Of a stretch of DNA of 64,000 bases, positions 34,175 to 42,723 are shown one piece after another. The number at the start of each line of letters is the position of its first letter. Position 1 is the first letter of the stretch. Under the pieces are notes generated by a model that saw nothing but the letters and a program-made list of their open reading frames with translations, searched no databases and was not told the origin of the DNA. This DNA comes from Halanaerobium saccharolyticum (GTDB lineage Bacteria > Bacillota > Halanaerobiia > Halanaerobiales > Halanaerobiaceae): contig NZ_SNWX01000003.1 of the NCBI RefSeq assembly GCF_004362045.1, positions 146,563-210,562 of the forward strand, given 5' to 3'. The translations under genes and the position numbers were made by a program.

Positions 34175-36859
34175 ATGGAAAAGATATTAAAACACAATAA
34201 ATTAATAATCACTGTAATTTTTTTAATAACCTTATTTTTTTTATTTCAGCTGCCTGATCTAGAAATAAATAATGATATTGAAGTTTTTCTGCCTGATAAT
34301 AATCCGGTTAAAATGAGTAATAATCAGTTAAAAGATATTTTTGGAGCAAGTGAAGGGCTGGTAACCGCAGTTAAGTTTGATCAGGGATCAATATTTGAAA
34401 CTAAAAACCTTAAAGTTATTAAAAATTTAACAGCAGAAATCGAAAAGCTAAAAAATGTTGAGGAAGTTCGTTCTCTCACTAATGTAGATTATATTGAAGG
34501 TACAGCGGAAGGAATGATTGTTGAACCACTGGTTAAAGATTTACCCCGGAGTGAAAGTGAAATAATCAATTTAAAAGAAAAAGTTTTAAGTTGGGATCTT
34601 TATCAGAACAATCTTTATTCTAAAGATTTTAAGTCAACACAGCTTTTAATAACTCTCAGTAAAAAATTAAGTGCAGATGAAGAAAGCAGAGTGTTTTATC
34701 AGGTAAAAAAAATTGTAGATAGTTATCAGGATCAGGGAGTTGAAACTTATATTTCTGGGTCTACAGCAGTGAATGTCTTAATGGGAGATCATATGATTCA
34801 GGATATACGATTTTTGATCCCAATTATAACATTTGTTTTAATTTTGACCTTATATCTATTTTTTCAAAAAATATTACCTGTCTTATTGGTTATGTTAACA
34901 GTAAGTATCAGCACCATCTGGGCTGTTGGGTTAATGGCCTATCTTGGTATAAATTTGACTCTTGTTTCGACAGTGATCCCGGTTCTTTTACTGGCGGTTG
35001 GCAGTGCTTATGGAATTCATATTTTAAGTCACTATTATGATGGTCTGGCAGAATTAGATAAGGATTTTACAGCGGAAAAAAATAAAGAAATTATTATTTC
35101 CACAATTAATCATCTGGGAAAACCAGTTTTTTTAGCTGCCCTAACTACTTTTGTTGGTTTTGGTTCTCTTGCTTCCAGCAAGATAGTTCCAATCAAAACT
35201 TTTGGTATCTTTACGGCAATTGGTATTATAGCTGCTTTTTTAATGGCTCTATTTTTAATCCCATCTTTACTGATGCTAAATAGATTATCTAAAAAAAATA
35301 ATAATTTCAATAAATTGAATCATTTTGAATCATTAATTTTTAGTCTTCATAATTTTTATAGTAAAAGACGAATTACAATTATTATAACTGCTGTATTAAT
35401 TGTTATAATTTCTGTTATGGGTTTTAATAAAATAGTTGTTGATACACCTTTGATTGAAATGTTTAAAGAAAGTAGTGAAATAAGACAGGCAGATAATTTT
35501 ATTAATAATAATTTTGCTGGCACAAATATTATGAAGGTTTTAATAGAAGGAGAAGAGAGAGGGAGTCTAAATAATCCGAAAATTTTAACTGAAATGGATA
35601 ACTTACAGCAAAATTTAGAAAGTGATTTTGTTTCAGTAGGGAAGGCTACATCTATTAGTGATTATATTAAAAGAATGAACCAGGTGCTGCATTATCCAGC
35701 AGCCAATACAAAATCGCAGACCGGAAATAAGGGCAGTACAAATGATGATACTGCTGAGGACACTTCATCCTTTTACCAGGGTGACAGCTCCGAAGATAAT
35801 GAGGATAATAATGAAAAGACAACTTCTTCTTTTTATAAAAGCTCAGACTCAAGTTCGAAAGCAGGTTCAAGTTTTTATCAGGAAAATGAAGAAGAAAGTC
35901 AGAATCAAATTCAAAAACAAATAATTGAAGGGCCTGATAAAGAGAAAAAGATTTCTGAATTAAAATTTATAAAACTATTAAGCAGTGCTATTGCAAGAGG
36001 GGAGAAGTTAAACTTAACAGCTGCCGAAATGGTTGAACTTTTAAAAGTAGAAATGAATTATAATGGGGCAGCATATTATGAAATTCCAAATGATTTAAAA
36101 AAATATGGAGCTGAATCAATGGAGGATTTAAGCAATTTAATTTCCCAATATTTACTTCTTTATTCCGGGAGTGTTGATGATTTAATCAATAATCAGTTGG
36201 AACCAGATAAAGCACAGATGCTGGTTCAAATTAAAGATCCCAGTAATATAACAGCTTTTAAAATAAAAAAGAAAATAGATAATTACAGCAGCCAGAACTT
36301 TCCTGAAGGCTATAAAACAACTGTTTCCGGATATGCAACAATGGCTCTGGAAGCAAATAGATTAATTGTAGGCAGTCAGATAAGAAGTATTGCAATTTCC
36401 TTTTTGATAGTATTTATTATCGTAGCTTTATCATTTAAATCAATTATTGCTGGTATATATGGAATTATACCGCTGGCATTTTCCCTGATTATCAATTTTG
36501 GTTTAATGGGTCACTTTGGAATTAAATTAGATGTTGGAACAGCAATGGTTGCTTCAATCGCAATCGGGATTGGGGTAGACTATACTATTCATTTTCTGCA
36601 CAGTTATCATCAAAATAGATTGAAAAATGAGGACTTACATCAGGTAACAAGAGATACTTTAGCTTCTACAGGTAAGGCAATTATCTTTAATGCAATTTCT
36701 GTAGCAGCAGGGTTTTTGGTGCTTTTATTTTCGAACTTTTATCCTCTTGTTTATCTGGGATTATTAGTAGCAGTAACTATGTTTACATCTTCACTTGCTT
36801 CAATGACAATTTTACCACTATTATTAAATCTATTTAAACCAAAGTTTATTAAAAAATAA
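34175..36859 (+). CDS. RND-superfamily (MMPL/HpnN-type) exporter
   Basis: An 894-residue membrane protein with the two-fold RND layout: helix 1 near residues 8-27, a periplasmic loop to about 205, five helices to about 375, helix 7 near 405, a second loop to about 735, and five last helices. The conserved GIGVDYTIHFLHSY segment in the second half and the related VGSAYGIHILSHYY in the first are typical of this family. It resembles lipid or hopanoid exporters more than AcrB. Loop 2 holds three SSFY repeats. The ATG at 34175 has GGAGG 8 nt upstream; TTG 34160 overlaps the SD. Confidence 0.85.
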   Translation: MEKILKHNKLIITVIFLITLFFLFQLPDLEINNDIEVFLPDNNPVKMSNNQLKDIFGASEGLVTAVKFDQGSIFETKNLKVIKNLTAEIEKLKNVEEVRSLTNVDYIEGTAEGMIVEPLVKDLPRSESEIINLKEKVLSWDLYQNNLYSKDFKSTQLLITLSKKLSADEESRVFYQVKKIVDSYQDQGVETYISGSTAVNVLMGDHMIQDIRFLIPIITFVLILTLYLFFQKILPVLLVMLTVSISTIWAVGLMAYLGINLTLVSTVIPVLLLAVGSAYGIHILSHYYDGLAELDKDFTAEKNKEIIISTINHLGKPVFLAALTTFVGFGSLASSKIVPIKTFGIFTAIGIIAAFLMALFLIPSLLMLNRLSKKNNNFNKLNHFESLIFSLHNFYSKRRITIIITAVLIVIISVMGFNKIVVDTPLIEMFKESSEIRQADNFINNNFAGTNIMKVLIEGEERGSLNNPKILTEMDNLQQNLESDFVSVGKATSISDYIKRMNQVLHYPAANTKSQTGNKGSTNDDTAEDTSSFYQGDSSEDNEDNNEKTTSSFYKSSDSSSKAGSSFYQENEEESQNQIQKQIIEGPDKEKKISELKFIKLLSSAIARGEKLNLTAAEMVELLKVEMNYNGAAYYEIPNDLKKYGAESMEDLSNLISQYLLLYSGSVDDLINNQLEPDKAQMLVQIKDPSNITAFKIKKKIDNYSSQNFPEGYKTTVSGYATMALEANRLIVGSQIRSIAISFLIVFIIVALSFKSIIAGIYGIIPLAFSLIINFGLMGHFGIKLDVGTAMVASIAIGIGVDYTIHFLHSYHQNRLKNEDLHQVTRDTLASTGKAIIFNAISVAAGFLVLLFSNFYPLVYLGLLVAVTMFTSSLASMTILPLLLNLFKPKFIKK

Positions 36860-36887
36860 AGTTAAATAATAAGAGGAGGAATTAAAA

Positions 36888-37703
36888 ATGAGAAAAATAT
36901 TAGATTATCGATACACCTTAGTTTTATTAACTGTTTTGATGGTTTTTACAGTTTCATTCTCAGCTACAGCCATTAATGGGCGTGAGGTAATGGAGAGAGT
37001 AGAAGATAGAAAGAGTGGAGAAACTCAGCATGCTCTGCTCGGGATGGATCTCATTGATCAGGAAGGTAATGTCAGAGCAAGAGTTGTAGAAATCTGGTCT
37101 CAGGAAAATAAAAATAATTTAAGGGAAAGTGTAATGGTTTTTCATGAGCCAGCGTCCATTGAAGGGACTCGTTTTTTACAGATAGAAAATAAAAATTCAG
37201 ATGATGATCAGTGGATCTATTTACCTGATTTAGGAAGAGTTCGAAGGATTGCTGGGGGTCAGGGTAGTGATTCCTTTATGGGAACAGATTTTACCTATGA
37301 TGATTTAAAATCTAGAGATATTAATGATTTTAAATATGAATTGCTGCGGGAAGAAAAATTTAATGGTTACCAGACCTATGTAGTAGAGGCAGTACCAAAA
37401 AACCCAGCAGCTGAACAGTATGCAAAAACAATTTCCTGGGTCACAAAAAAACATTATATTCCAATTAAATTGGAAATGTATGATAAAGAAAGCCAGAAAC
37501 TGTATAAAGTGATGACAGTTAATAGTGAGATCCAAAAAATTGATGGGATCTGGACTGCATTTTCTGCCACAATGGAAAATTTAGAAACAGGTCACAGTAC
37601 GCGCTTATATATTCAGCAGCGCGGTGGTAATTATCTGCTGGAATATAATAAGAATATTGATGACAGCAGGTTTACTCAACAGTTCCTTAGAACGGGAAGA
37701 TAA
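36888..37703 (+). CDS. LolA-like outer membrane lipoprotein-sorting family protein
   Basis: A 271-residue exported protein with a signal peptide (cleavage near FSATA, residue 27). The body resembles the COG2834 outer membrane lipoprotein-sorting group, with NGREVMERVEDRKSG at the start and the segments QWIYLPDLGRVRRIAGG and SFMGTDFTYDDLKSRD. Such proteins have LolA-type hydrophobic clefts. They are often encoded beside RND exporters, so it likely ferries a lipid or lipophilic cargo across the periplasm. AGAGGAGG precedes the ATG. Confidence 0.8.
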   Translation: MRKILDYRYTLVLLTVLMVFTVSFSATAINGREVMERVEDRKSGETQHALLGMDLIDQEGNVRARVVEIWSQENKNNLRESVMVFHEPASIEGTRFLQIENKNSDDDQWIYLPDLGRVRRIAGGQGSDSFMGTDFTYDDLKSRDINDFKYELLREEKFNGYQTYVVEAVPKNPAAEQYAKTISWVTKKHYIPIKLEMYDKESQKLYKVMTVNSEIQKIDGIWTAFSATMENLETGHSTRLYIQQRGGNYLLEYNKNIDDSRFTQQFLRTGR

Positions 37704-37766
37704 ATTTCGGTCTCATCAGTTAAACAAAGAAAGAGATAAAATACTATCTAATAGGGAAGTGATATA

Positions 37767-39167
37767 ATGTTAAAAAATAAAGCTAAGTTGATTATATTAG
37801 CAGCCGCAGTTGTCCTTTTAATTGGCAGTGCTTCTGCTGCTGCCCAGGGAGGTATGAGTTTTTATGAGAAGCAGGAAGAAACTGAAACAGAAATTAGTGG
37901 TGAACTTAATCCCCAGTTTCGAATATTTTCGGAGGGAGAGATCAATGAAAACTTAGACGGCAATCTTGATATTTCCTATCCCGGTCAGACTCATGCTTTT
38001 AAGTCCTTATTGGATTTTCAACCCGGGGCTGTTAAGGAAATAGAATTTAAAGAACTCTATTATAAGTATTATGGAGCTAAATATAATTTTTTGATTGGTA
38101 AAAATATTGTTATCTGGGGTAAAGGAGATCAGCTGCATGTTGTTGATAATTTGAATGCAGAAGATCTGAGTGATTTTATAAATCCTGATTACAAAGAGCG
38201 ACAAATTGGAGAAGAAATGATTAAAATTGATCGTTACTTCCGGGGAGGAAACGCAAATTTAGAGTTTGTTTATACACCTGATTTTACTCCCAATCGTCTG
38301 CCAGAAGATCCAGATAGTCCTTTAGGCAGCTGGATTATTAATCCATTTTCCAGACAAATGAGTCTGCCCGAGTTAGAAAGAGCTACTGGTTTAAGTACAA
38401 CTGAGATTATTAATCAGGTAAAGGAATCTGCAGCAGATGAGGAAAACCAATTTGCTCTCCGCTATACTGGCACCCGGGGTGGAACCGATTATGGTTTTAG
38501 TTATTATAATGGATATTTACGAGAGCCCAGTTATGATAAAGCAGCTCTTATGGCAGAATTTAAAGACTTTAAGGCAGGTAGTTCCAGTTTTGACTCTGTT
38601 TTAGAAGCTGCTGATCTGCAGTATAATGAAGTTGGTGTTTTTGGTTTTGAGCTGGCTCGAGTAATTGCTGATATTAACAGCCGGTTTGAACTGGCTTACT
38701 ACAGAACCGATGATACTGAGGGCAGTGATCCAGCAGTTAGGAATAACAAAATAGCCTGGGTAATTGGTGGTGATCGCGATCTTCCTATCAGCAACCTTAA
38801 TTTAAATCTGCAGTTTATAGGAGAGAAAATACTGGATGATGATCAGATAGGAAATAATATAGCCTCTATAAATGGAAAGCGAACTAATATTGATCTGCAG
38901 TATAATGAAGATGGAGATTATACTACAAATAGAGCTGTCCTGAAATTAGAAGATAGTTATCAAAACAAAAAGATTATTCCCCAGCTCACCTGGGTTTATA
39001 ACTTAAGTGAACACGATTATACTCTGGAAGCAGCAGTTGATTATGAGCTAAAACAGGATTTAGTTCTAACAGTATCTCATAAAATTTTTAGCGGTGATCG
39101 AGATACTACTTTTGGTCAATTTGAAGACAATGACTATTCAGCTTTTACTTTAAGTTATAGTTTTTAA
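37767..39167 (+). CDS. Predicted outer membrane beta-barrel protein (DUF1302-like)
   Basis: A 466-residue exported protein with a signal peptide (cleavage near SASAAAQGG). Alternating hydrophobic and polar strands continue to a C-terminal Phe (DYSAFTLSYSF), the classic outer membrane insertion signal. The segment GKNIVIWGKGDQLHVVDNLN with the following NPDYKERQIGEE resembles the DUF1302 family, whose members are encoded beside RND exporters and DUF1329 proteins in proteobacteria. It would be the outer membrane pore or receptor of the exporter cluster. Confidence 0.7.
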   Translation: MLKNKAKLIILAAAVVLLIGSASAAAQGGMSFYEKQEETETEISGELNPQFRIFSEGEINENLDGNLDISYPGQTHAFKSLLDFQPGAVKEIEFKELYYKYYGAKYNFLIGKNIVIWGKGDQLHVVDNLNAEDLSDFINPDYKERQIGEEMIKIDRYFRGGNANLEFVYTPDFTPNRLPEDPDSPLGSWIINPFSRQMSLPELERATGLSTTEIINQVKESAADEENQFALRYTGTRGGTDYGFSYYNGYLREPSYDKAALMAEFKDFKAGSSSFDSVLEAADLQYNEVGVFGFELARVIADINSRFELAYYRTDDTEGSDPAVRNNKIAWVIGGDRDLPISNLNLNLQFIGEKILDDDQIGNNIASINGKRTNIDLQYNEDGDYTTNRAVLKLEDSYQNKKIIPQLTWVYNLSEHDYTLEAAVDYELKQDLVLTVSHKIFSGDRDTTFGQFEDNDYSAFTLSYSF

Positions 39168-39198
39168 CGATGAGGCTTAGCCATTATAAAATATAAGG

Positions 39199-39240
39199 TT
39201 AGGCTAAAATTTATCCTTAGGCAGAGGAATTTTAGCCTAA
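39199..39240 (+). other. Long hairpin after the exporter cluster
   Basis: TTAGGCTAAAAT (39199-39210) and ATTTTAGCCTAA (39229-39240) form a perfect 12-bp stem, with TCCT/AGGA pairing inside. No T-run follows on either strand, so it is not a standard intrinsic terminator. It probably ends or stabilises the exporter mRNA. The rest of the 218-bp gap holds only the ferredoxin promoter. Confidence 0.55.
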
Positions 39241-39295
39241 CAGGATTTAATCAACAAACATTATTAATAAAGCAATTTTCAAAATTGTAAAGCAG

Positions 39296-39324
39296 TTGAC
39301 ATTTTAGTACTCTCTGGATATAAT
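39296..39324 (+). promoter_or_regulatory. Consensus sigma-A promoter of the ferredoxin gene
   Basis: TTGACA (39296-39301) and TATAAT (39319-39324), 17 bp apart, match the full consensus. Strong constitutive expression of the small ferredoxin gene starting at 39386 is expected. Confidence 0.88.
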
Positions 39325-39385
39325 AGTTTTGTGAACTTTTTACAAATAATTTTTAGGAAGCTGAATAGCAGGAGGTGAACAATAA

Positions 39386-39556
39386 ATGGCTCATGTAATT
39401 TCCGATGGTTGTATTATGTGTGGCGCCTGTGCGCCAGAATGCCCTGTAGATTGTATCAGTGAAGGAGATACCCAGTATGAAATCGATGCTGATGACTGCA
39501 TCGATTGTGCAGCTTGTGTATCAGTTTGTCCGGTAGATGTTATCAGCCAGGCATAA
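39386..39556 (+). CDS. 2[4Fe-4S] ferredoxin (clostridial type)
   Basis: A 56-residue protein missed by ordinary length cutoffs. Two cluster motifs are complete: CIMCGACAPECP (C9, C12, C15, C19) and CIDCAACVSVCP (C38, C41, C44, C48), plus C23. This is the clostridial low-potential electron carrier linking pyruvate:ferredoxin oxidoreductase to hydrogenase in fermenting anaerobes. It has GGAGGTGA before the ATG, a consensus promoter and its own terminator, so it is a monocistronic, highly expressed unit. Confidence 0.95.
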   Translation: MAHVISDGCIMCGACAPECPVDCISEGDTQYEIDADDCIDCAACVSVCPVDVISQA

Positions 39557-39571
39557 GTTTATAAATTTTTG

Positions 39572-39602
39572 AAAAAACCGGGGTATTTTCTCCGGTCTTT
39601 TT
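39572..39602 (+). terminator. Intrinsic terminator of the ferredoxin gene
   Basis: ACCGG (39577-39581) pairs with CCGGT (39592-39596) around a ten-base loop, and a T-rich tract (TCTTTTTC) follows. Confidence 0.85.
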
Positions 39603-39676
39603 CATTTTAAAATGTCAGATTTTTAAATTTTATTCAAAAAAGAAGCTAGAAATTAAGCAGGATTTAAAGTTATTTT

Positions 39677-39709
39677 AGAGAAGTATATTTATATTAAGAG
39701 AAGTATAAT
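39677..39709 (+). promoter_or_regulatory. Direct repeat and -10-like element upstream of glyA
   Basis: AGAGAAGTATA occurs at 39677-39687 and again at 39697-39707, a 20-bp period (two helical turns). The second copy runs into TATAAT (39704-39709), a possible -10 for glyA about 85 bp upstream of its start. No good -35 is present, so an activator bound to the repeat is conceivable. The rest of the 236-bp gap shows only a GTTAAC/GTTAAT repeat near 39731-39747. Confidence 0.35.
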
Positions 39710-39792
39710 TAATATCAATCAATTAAAGTGTTAACCATTATTGTTAATACATAAATAAGTCTTTATCACTAAATTAAGGAGATGAGCTTTGA

Positions 39793-41022
39793 ATGCAGGA
39801 ACTTAAAAAAATTGATCCGGAAATAGCAGCTATTATTGCAGAAGAAGAAAAAAGACAGGCTCAAAACATTGAATTAATCGCTTCAGAAAACTTTGTTAGT
39901 TCTGCTGTAATGGAGGCAGCTGGTTCAGCCCTGACCAACAAATATGCAGAAGGTTATCCTCACAAAAGATATTATGGAGGCTGTGAGGTGGTTGATAAGG
40001 CAGAAGAACTGGCCATTAAAAGGGCCAAAGAATTATTTGGTGCTGAACATGCTAATGTCCAGCCCCATTCTGGTTCCCAGGCAAATCAGGCGGTTTATTT
40101 TTCTCAGGTACCCCAGGGAGGAACGATTTTGGCAATGGATTTAACTCATGGGGGCCATTTAACTCACGGCAGCCCGGTTAATATGTCAGGTACATATTAT
40201 AATTTTGTCCATTATGGAGTAACTAAAGAAAAAGAAATTATTGACTATGATCAGGTAAGAGCCCTGGCCGAAGAACACCAGCCGGATTTGATTGTTGCTG
40301 GAGCCAGTGCCTATCCGAGGGTAATCAACTTTAAAACATTTAAAGAAATTGCTGATTCGGTTGGAGCTTTATTTATGGTAGATATGGCCCATATTGCCGG
40401 TCTGGTAGCCGCTGATTTACATCCTAATCCTGTTGAAGCAGCAGATTTTGTGACAACAACAACTCATAAAACATTAAGAGGAACCAGAGGTGGAATGATT
40501 CTCTGCAAAGAAAAATATGCCAGAGCTATTGATAAGGCCATTTTCCCGGGGCTGCAGGGAGGACCACTAATGCATATTATTGCTGCCAAAGCTGTTTCAT
40601 TTAAAGAAGCTCTAACAGATGAATTTATGGAATATCAGCAGCAGATTATTGATAATGCTTATACTCTGGCCGAGGCATTAAAAAGTTATGGTATGCGGCT
40701 TGTGTCTGGGGGAACGGATAATCATATGATGCTTGTTGATTTAAATAATATGGAGATAACTGGGAAGGAAGCAGAGGAAGCTCTAGATAAAGTGGGAATT
40801 ACAGTTAATAAAAACACAATTCCTTTTGAGACTAAAAGCCCGTTTGTAACAAGTGGGATTAGAATTGGAACACCAGCTGTTACCACAAGAGGGATGAAAG
40901 AAAAAGACATGAAAAAAATTGCTGAGTTTATTTTTGAAGCCTTAAAGAATCTTGAAAATGAAGCAGCACTTAAAGAAATGAAAAATGAGGTTCATGCTTT
41001 TTCTGCTCAGTTTATGGAGTAA
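39793..41022 (+). CDS. glyA: Serine hydroxymethyltransferase
   Basis: A 409-residue PLP enzyme that converts serine and tetrahydrofolate to glycine and methylene-tetrahydrofolate. The PLP lysine is K226 in [11 protein letters not shown]. Other landmarks are [27 protein letters not shown] and PHSGSQAN. Length is standard for bacterial GlyA (about 410-420). The SD AAGGAGATG lies before the ATG. It is a single-gene unit ending in a strong terminator. Confidence 0.97.
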   Translation: MQELKKIDPEIAAIIAEEEKRQAQNIELIASENFVSSAVMEAAGSALTNKYAEGYPHKRYYGGCEVVDKAEELAIKRAKELFGAEHANVQPHSGSQANQAVYFSQVPQGGTILAMDLTHGGHLTHGSPVNMSGTYYNFVHYGVTKEKEIIDYDQVRALAEEHQPDLIVAGASAYPRVINFKTFKEIADSVGALFMVDMAHIAGLVAADLHPNPVEAADFVTTTTHKTLRGTRGGMILCKEKYARAIDKAIFPGLQGGPLMHIIAAKAVSFKEALTDEFMEYQQQIIDNAYTLAEALKSYGMRLVSGGTDNHMMLVDLNNMEITGKEAEEALDKVGITVNKNTIPFETKSPFVTSGIRIGTPAVTTRGMKEKDMKKIAEFIFEALKNLENEAALKEMKNEVHAFSAQFME

Positions 41023-41047
41023 ATTTTAGATAGGCTAATATTTAATT

Positions 41048-41074
41048 GGGCCGGGGGAACCCGGCTATTTTTTT
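41048..41074 (+). terminator. Intrinsic terminator of glyA
   Basis: GCCGGG (41050-41055) pairs with CCCGGC (41060-41065) around GGAA, and a run of seven T residues follows at 41068-41074. Confidence 0.93.
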
Positions 41075-41098
41075 AGAATATAAGAAAAAGGTGATATA

Positions 41099-41923
41099 AT
41101 GGATGTTAAAATGATTGTCTTTGACCTGGATGGAACTTTATTGGATGCAGAACATCAGCTGCAGGAAAAAACTATTGAGGCAGTTAAAATGATAAGAGAA
41201 AAAGGAATTAGAACCCTGGTAGCAACAGGTAGAATGTACTGTTCTGCTAAACCTCATACTGATCAACTGGGGATTGTGGATCCCATAATAACCTATAATG
41301 GTGCTCTGGTAGTTGACCCCAAAAATCAAGAGCAGATTTTTCATGCTCCTATTCCTTTAGAGATTGCTAAAAAAATTACAAAAATGGTAGTTAAGAATGA
41401 CTATCATCTGCAGCTTTATATTGATGATCAGTTATATGTAGCTGAAGAAAATGAATTTACTGACAGGTATGAAGAAATTTCTGGAATCAAAGCTAATGCC
41501 GTGGGTAATCTGGATCAATTTTTGAGTGCTGAACCAACAAAGATGCTGATAATTGAAGAGGATAAAGATAAGCAGCTTGAAATTAATCACTTTTTAGAAA
41601 ATAATTTCAAAAATGAAATTGAACTTTCTTCTTCCTATCCCTCTTTTATTGAAATTACAAAAAAGGATATGTCTAAGGCAGTACCAATTAAAAAATTAGC
41701 AGCAGATTTCAATATTAAACCAGAAGAAGTTATGATTTTTGGAGATGGTTTAAATGATCTGACAATGATTGAATGGGCAGGTCGGGGTATTGCAATGCAG
41801 AATGCTCACCCGGAACTGCTGGAACAGGCTGATGATACAGCCTCCAATCATGATGATCTTGGTATAGCTAGATATTTAAAAAAATATTTTGACCTTGATC
41901 TCGATCTGGATAATTTAAAATAG
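41099..41923 (+). CDS. HAD-superfamily Cof-type sugar phosphatase
   Basis: A 274-residue HAD hydrolase of the Cof subfamily. Motif I is FDLDGTLLD (nucleophile Asp near residue 9); motif II Thr is in TLVATGRMY; motif III Lys near KDMSKAVPIKKL; motif IV is FGDGLNDLTMIEWAG. A C2-type cap lies between. Cof proteins dephosphorylate sugar phosphates, nucleotides or PLP; the substrate cannot be told from sequence. AAAGGTGAT precedes the ATG; 24 bp separate it from the glyA terminator. Confidence 0.9.
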   Translation: MDVKMIVFDLDGTLLDAEHQLQEKTIEAVKMIREKGIRTLVATGRMYCSAKPHTDQLGIVDPIITYNGALVVDPKNQEQIFHAPIPLEIAKKITKMVVKNDYHLQLYIDDQLYVAEENEFTDRYEEISGIKANAVGNLDQFLSAEPTKMLIIEEDKDKQLEINHFLENNFKNEIELSSSYPSFIEITKKDMSKAVPIKKLAADFNIKPEEVMIFGDGLNDLTMIEWAGRGIAMQNAHPELLEQADDTASNHDDLGIARYLKKYFDLDLDLDNLK

Positions 41924-42021
41924 CTGAGAAAGCACTCAGAATTATGCATTTATAAGCTATTTATGTTATAATCAAAGATAGTGGTTGAGTTAAATATTTA
42001 ATGAAAATTGGAGGGGTTGAC

Positions 42022-42684
42022 TTGGAAATTTTTTCGATTTTAAAATCTACATTTAAAGATTTCTATGAAGATTTATTTAAACTTGTGCTGCTCAGTGTAG
42101 CCTGGTTTGTTATTAGTTCTGTTTTATTATTTGCTGTTTTTATTGGCTTACAGAGCGGCTGGTATTTAATTATTTTATTACCACTTATCTTTTTAGGTCC
42201 GGTATTTTTAACATCACTGTATGGTGTTAATGAGATTTTGGAAGAAGGAAGGGTTGCTTTTAAATCACTCTTTGCTTATTTTAAAAATAATTTCTGGCGT
42301 GGGTTTTTAGTTTTCTTGATTTCAGTTATTTTATATATAATTTTTGTAGTAGATTTGCGTTTCTTTTTATTAAAGGGACAGGAGAACATCTGGCTTTTAG
42401 CCTTTGCTTTTTTATTTGCCTATTTATTAATTTATTTTTCAATTTATCAGGCTTATTTGTGGGGACTGTTGATTATTCAGGGAGATAGACCGCTTAAGGA
42501 TATCTTTAAAAATGCAGTTATTCTCAGTCTGGATAATATAATATTTTCTCTGCTCTGGTTTCTGGCAATTTTCCTGTTAACTGTGATTTTAATTGTGATT
42601 GGTATTGGTCTTCCGGCTGGATTTATTGGGATCATTGGCTTATTGATTATTCAGGGTACTAAAGAAGTGCTGGAAAAATATTAA
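42022..42684 (+). CDS. Polytopic membrane protein (DUF624/YesL-like)
   Basis: A 220-residue membrane protein if translation begins at TTG 42022, which has GGAGG (42010-42014) seven bases upstream. An ATG at 42001 would add seven residues but overlaps that SD. Five or six hydrophobic helices are visible, with the cytoplasmic-type segment GVNEILEEGRVAFKSLFAYFKNNFWRG split by helix ends (positions about 68-95). The layout resembles DUF624 proteins such as YesL, found near sugar-uptake genes. Function unknown. Confidence 0.6.
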   Translation: MEIFSILKSTFKDFYEDLFKLVLLSVAWFVISSVLLFAVFIGLQSGWYLIILLPLIFLGPVFLTSLYGVNEILEEGRVAFKSLFAYFKNNFWRGFLVFLISVILYIIFVVDLRFFLLKGQENIWLLAFAFLFAYLLIYFSIYQAYLWGLLIIQGDRPLKDIFKNAVILSLDNIIFSLLWFLAIFLLTVILIVIGIGLPAGFIGIIGLLIIQGTKEVLEKY

Positions 42685-42723
42685 AATATAATTATCTATA
42701 AATTTTGTGAAAGGGGAATAGTA

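Noticed and set aside
39199..39240. 12-bp hairpin as a bidirectional intrinsic terminator
   Set aside because: Neither strand has a T-run after the stem, and there is no convergent gene; it is listed only as a hairpin.
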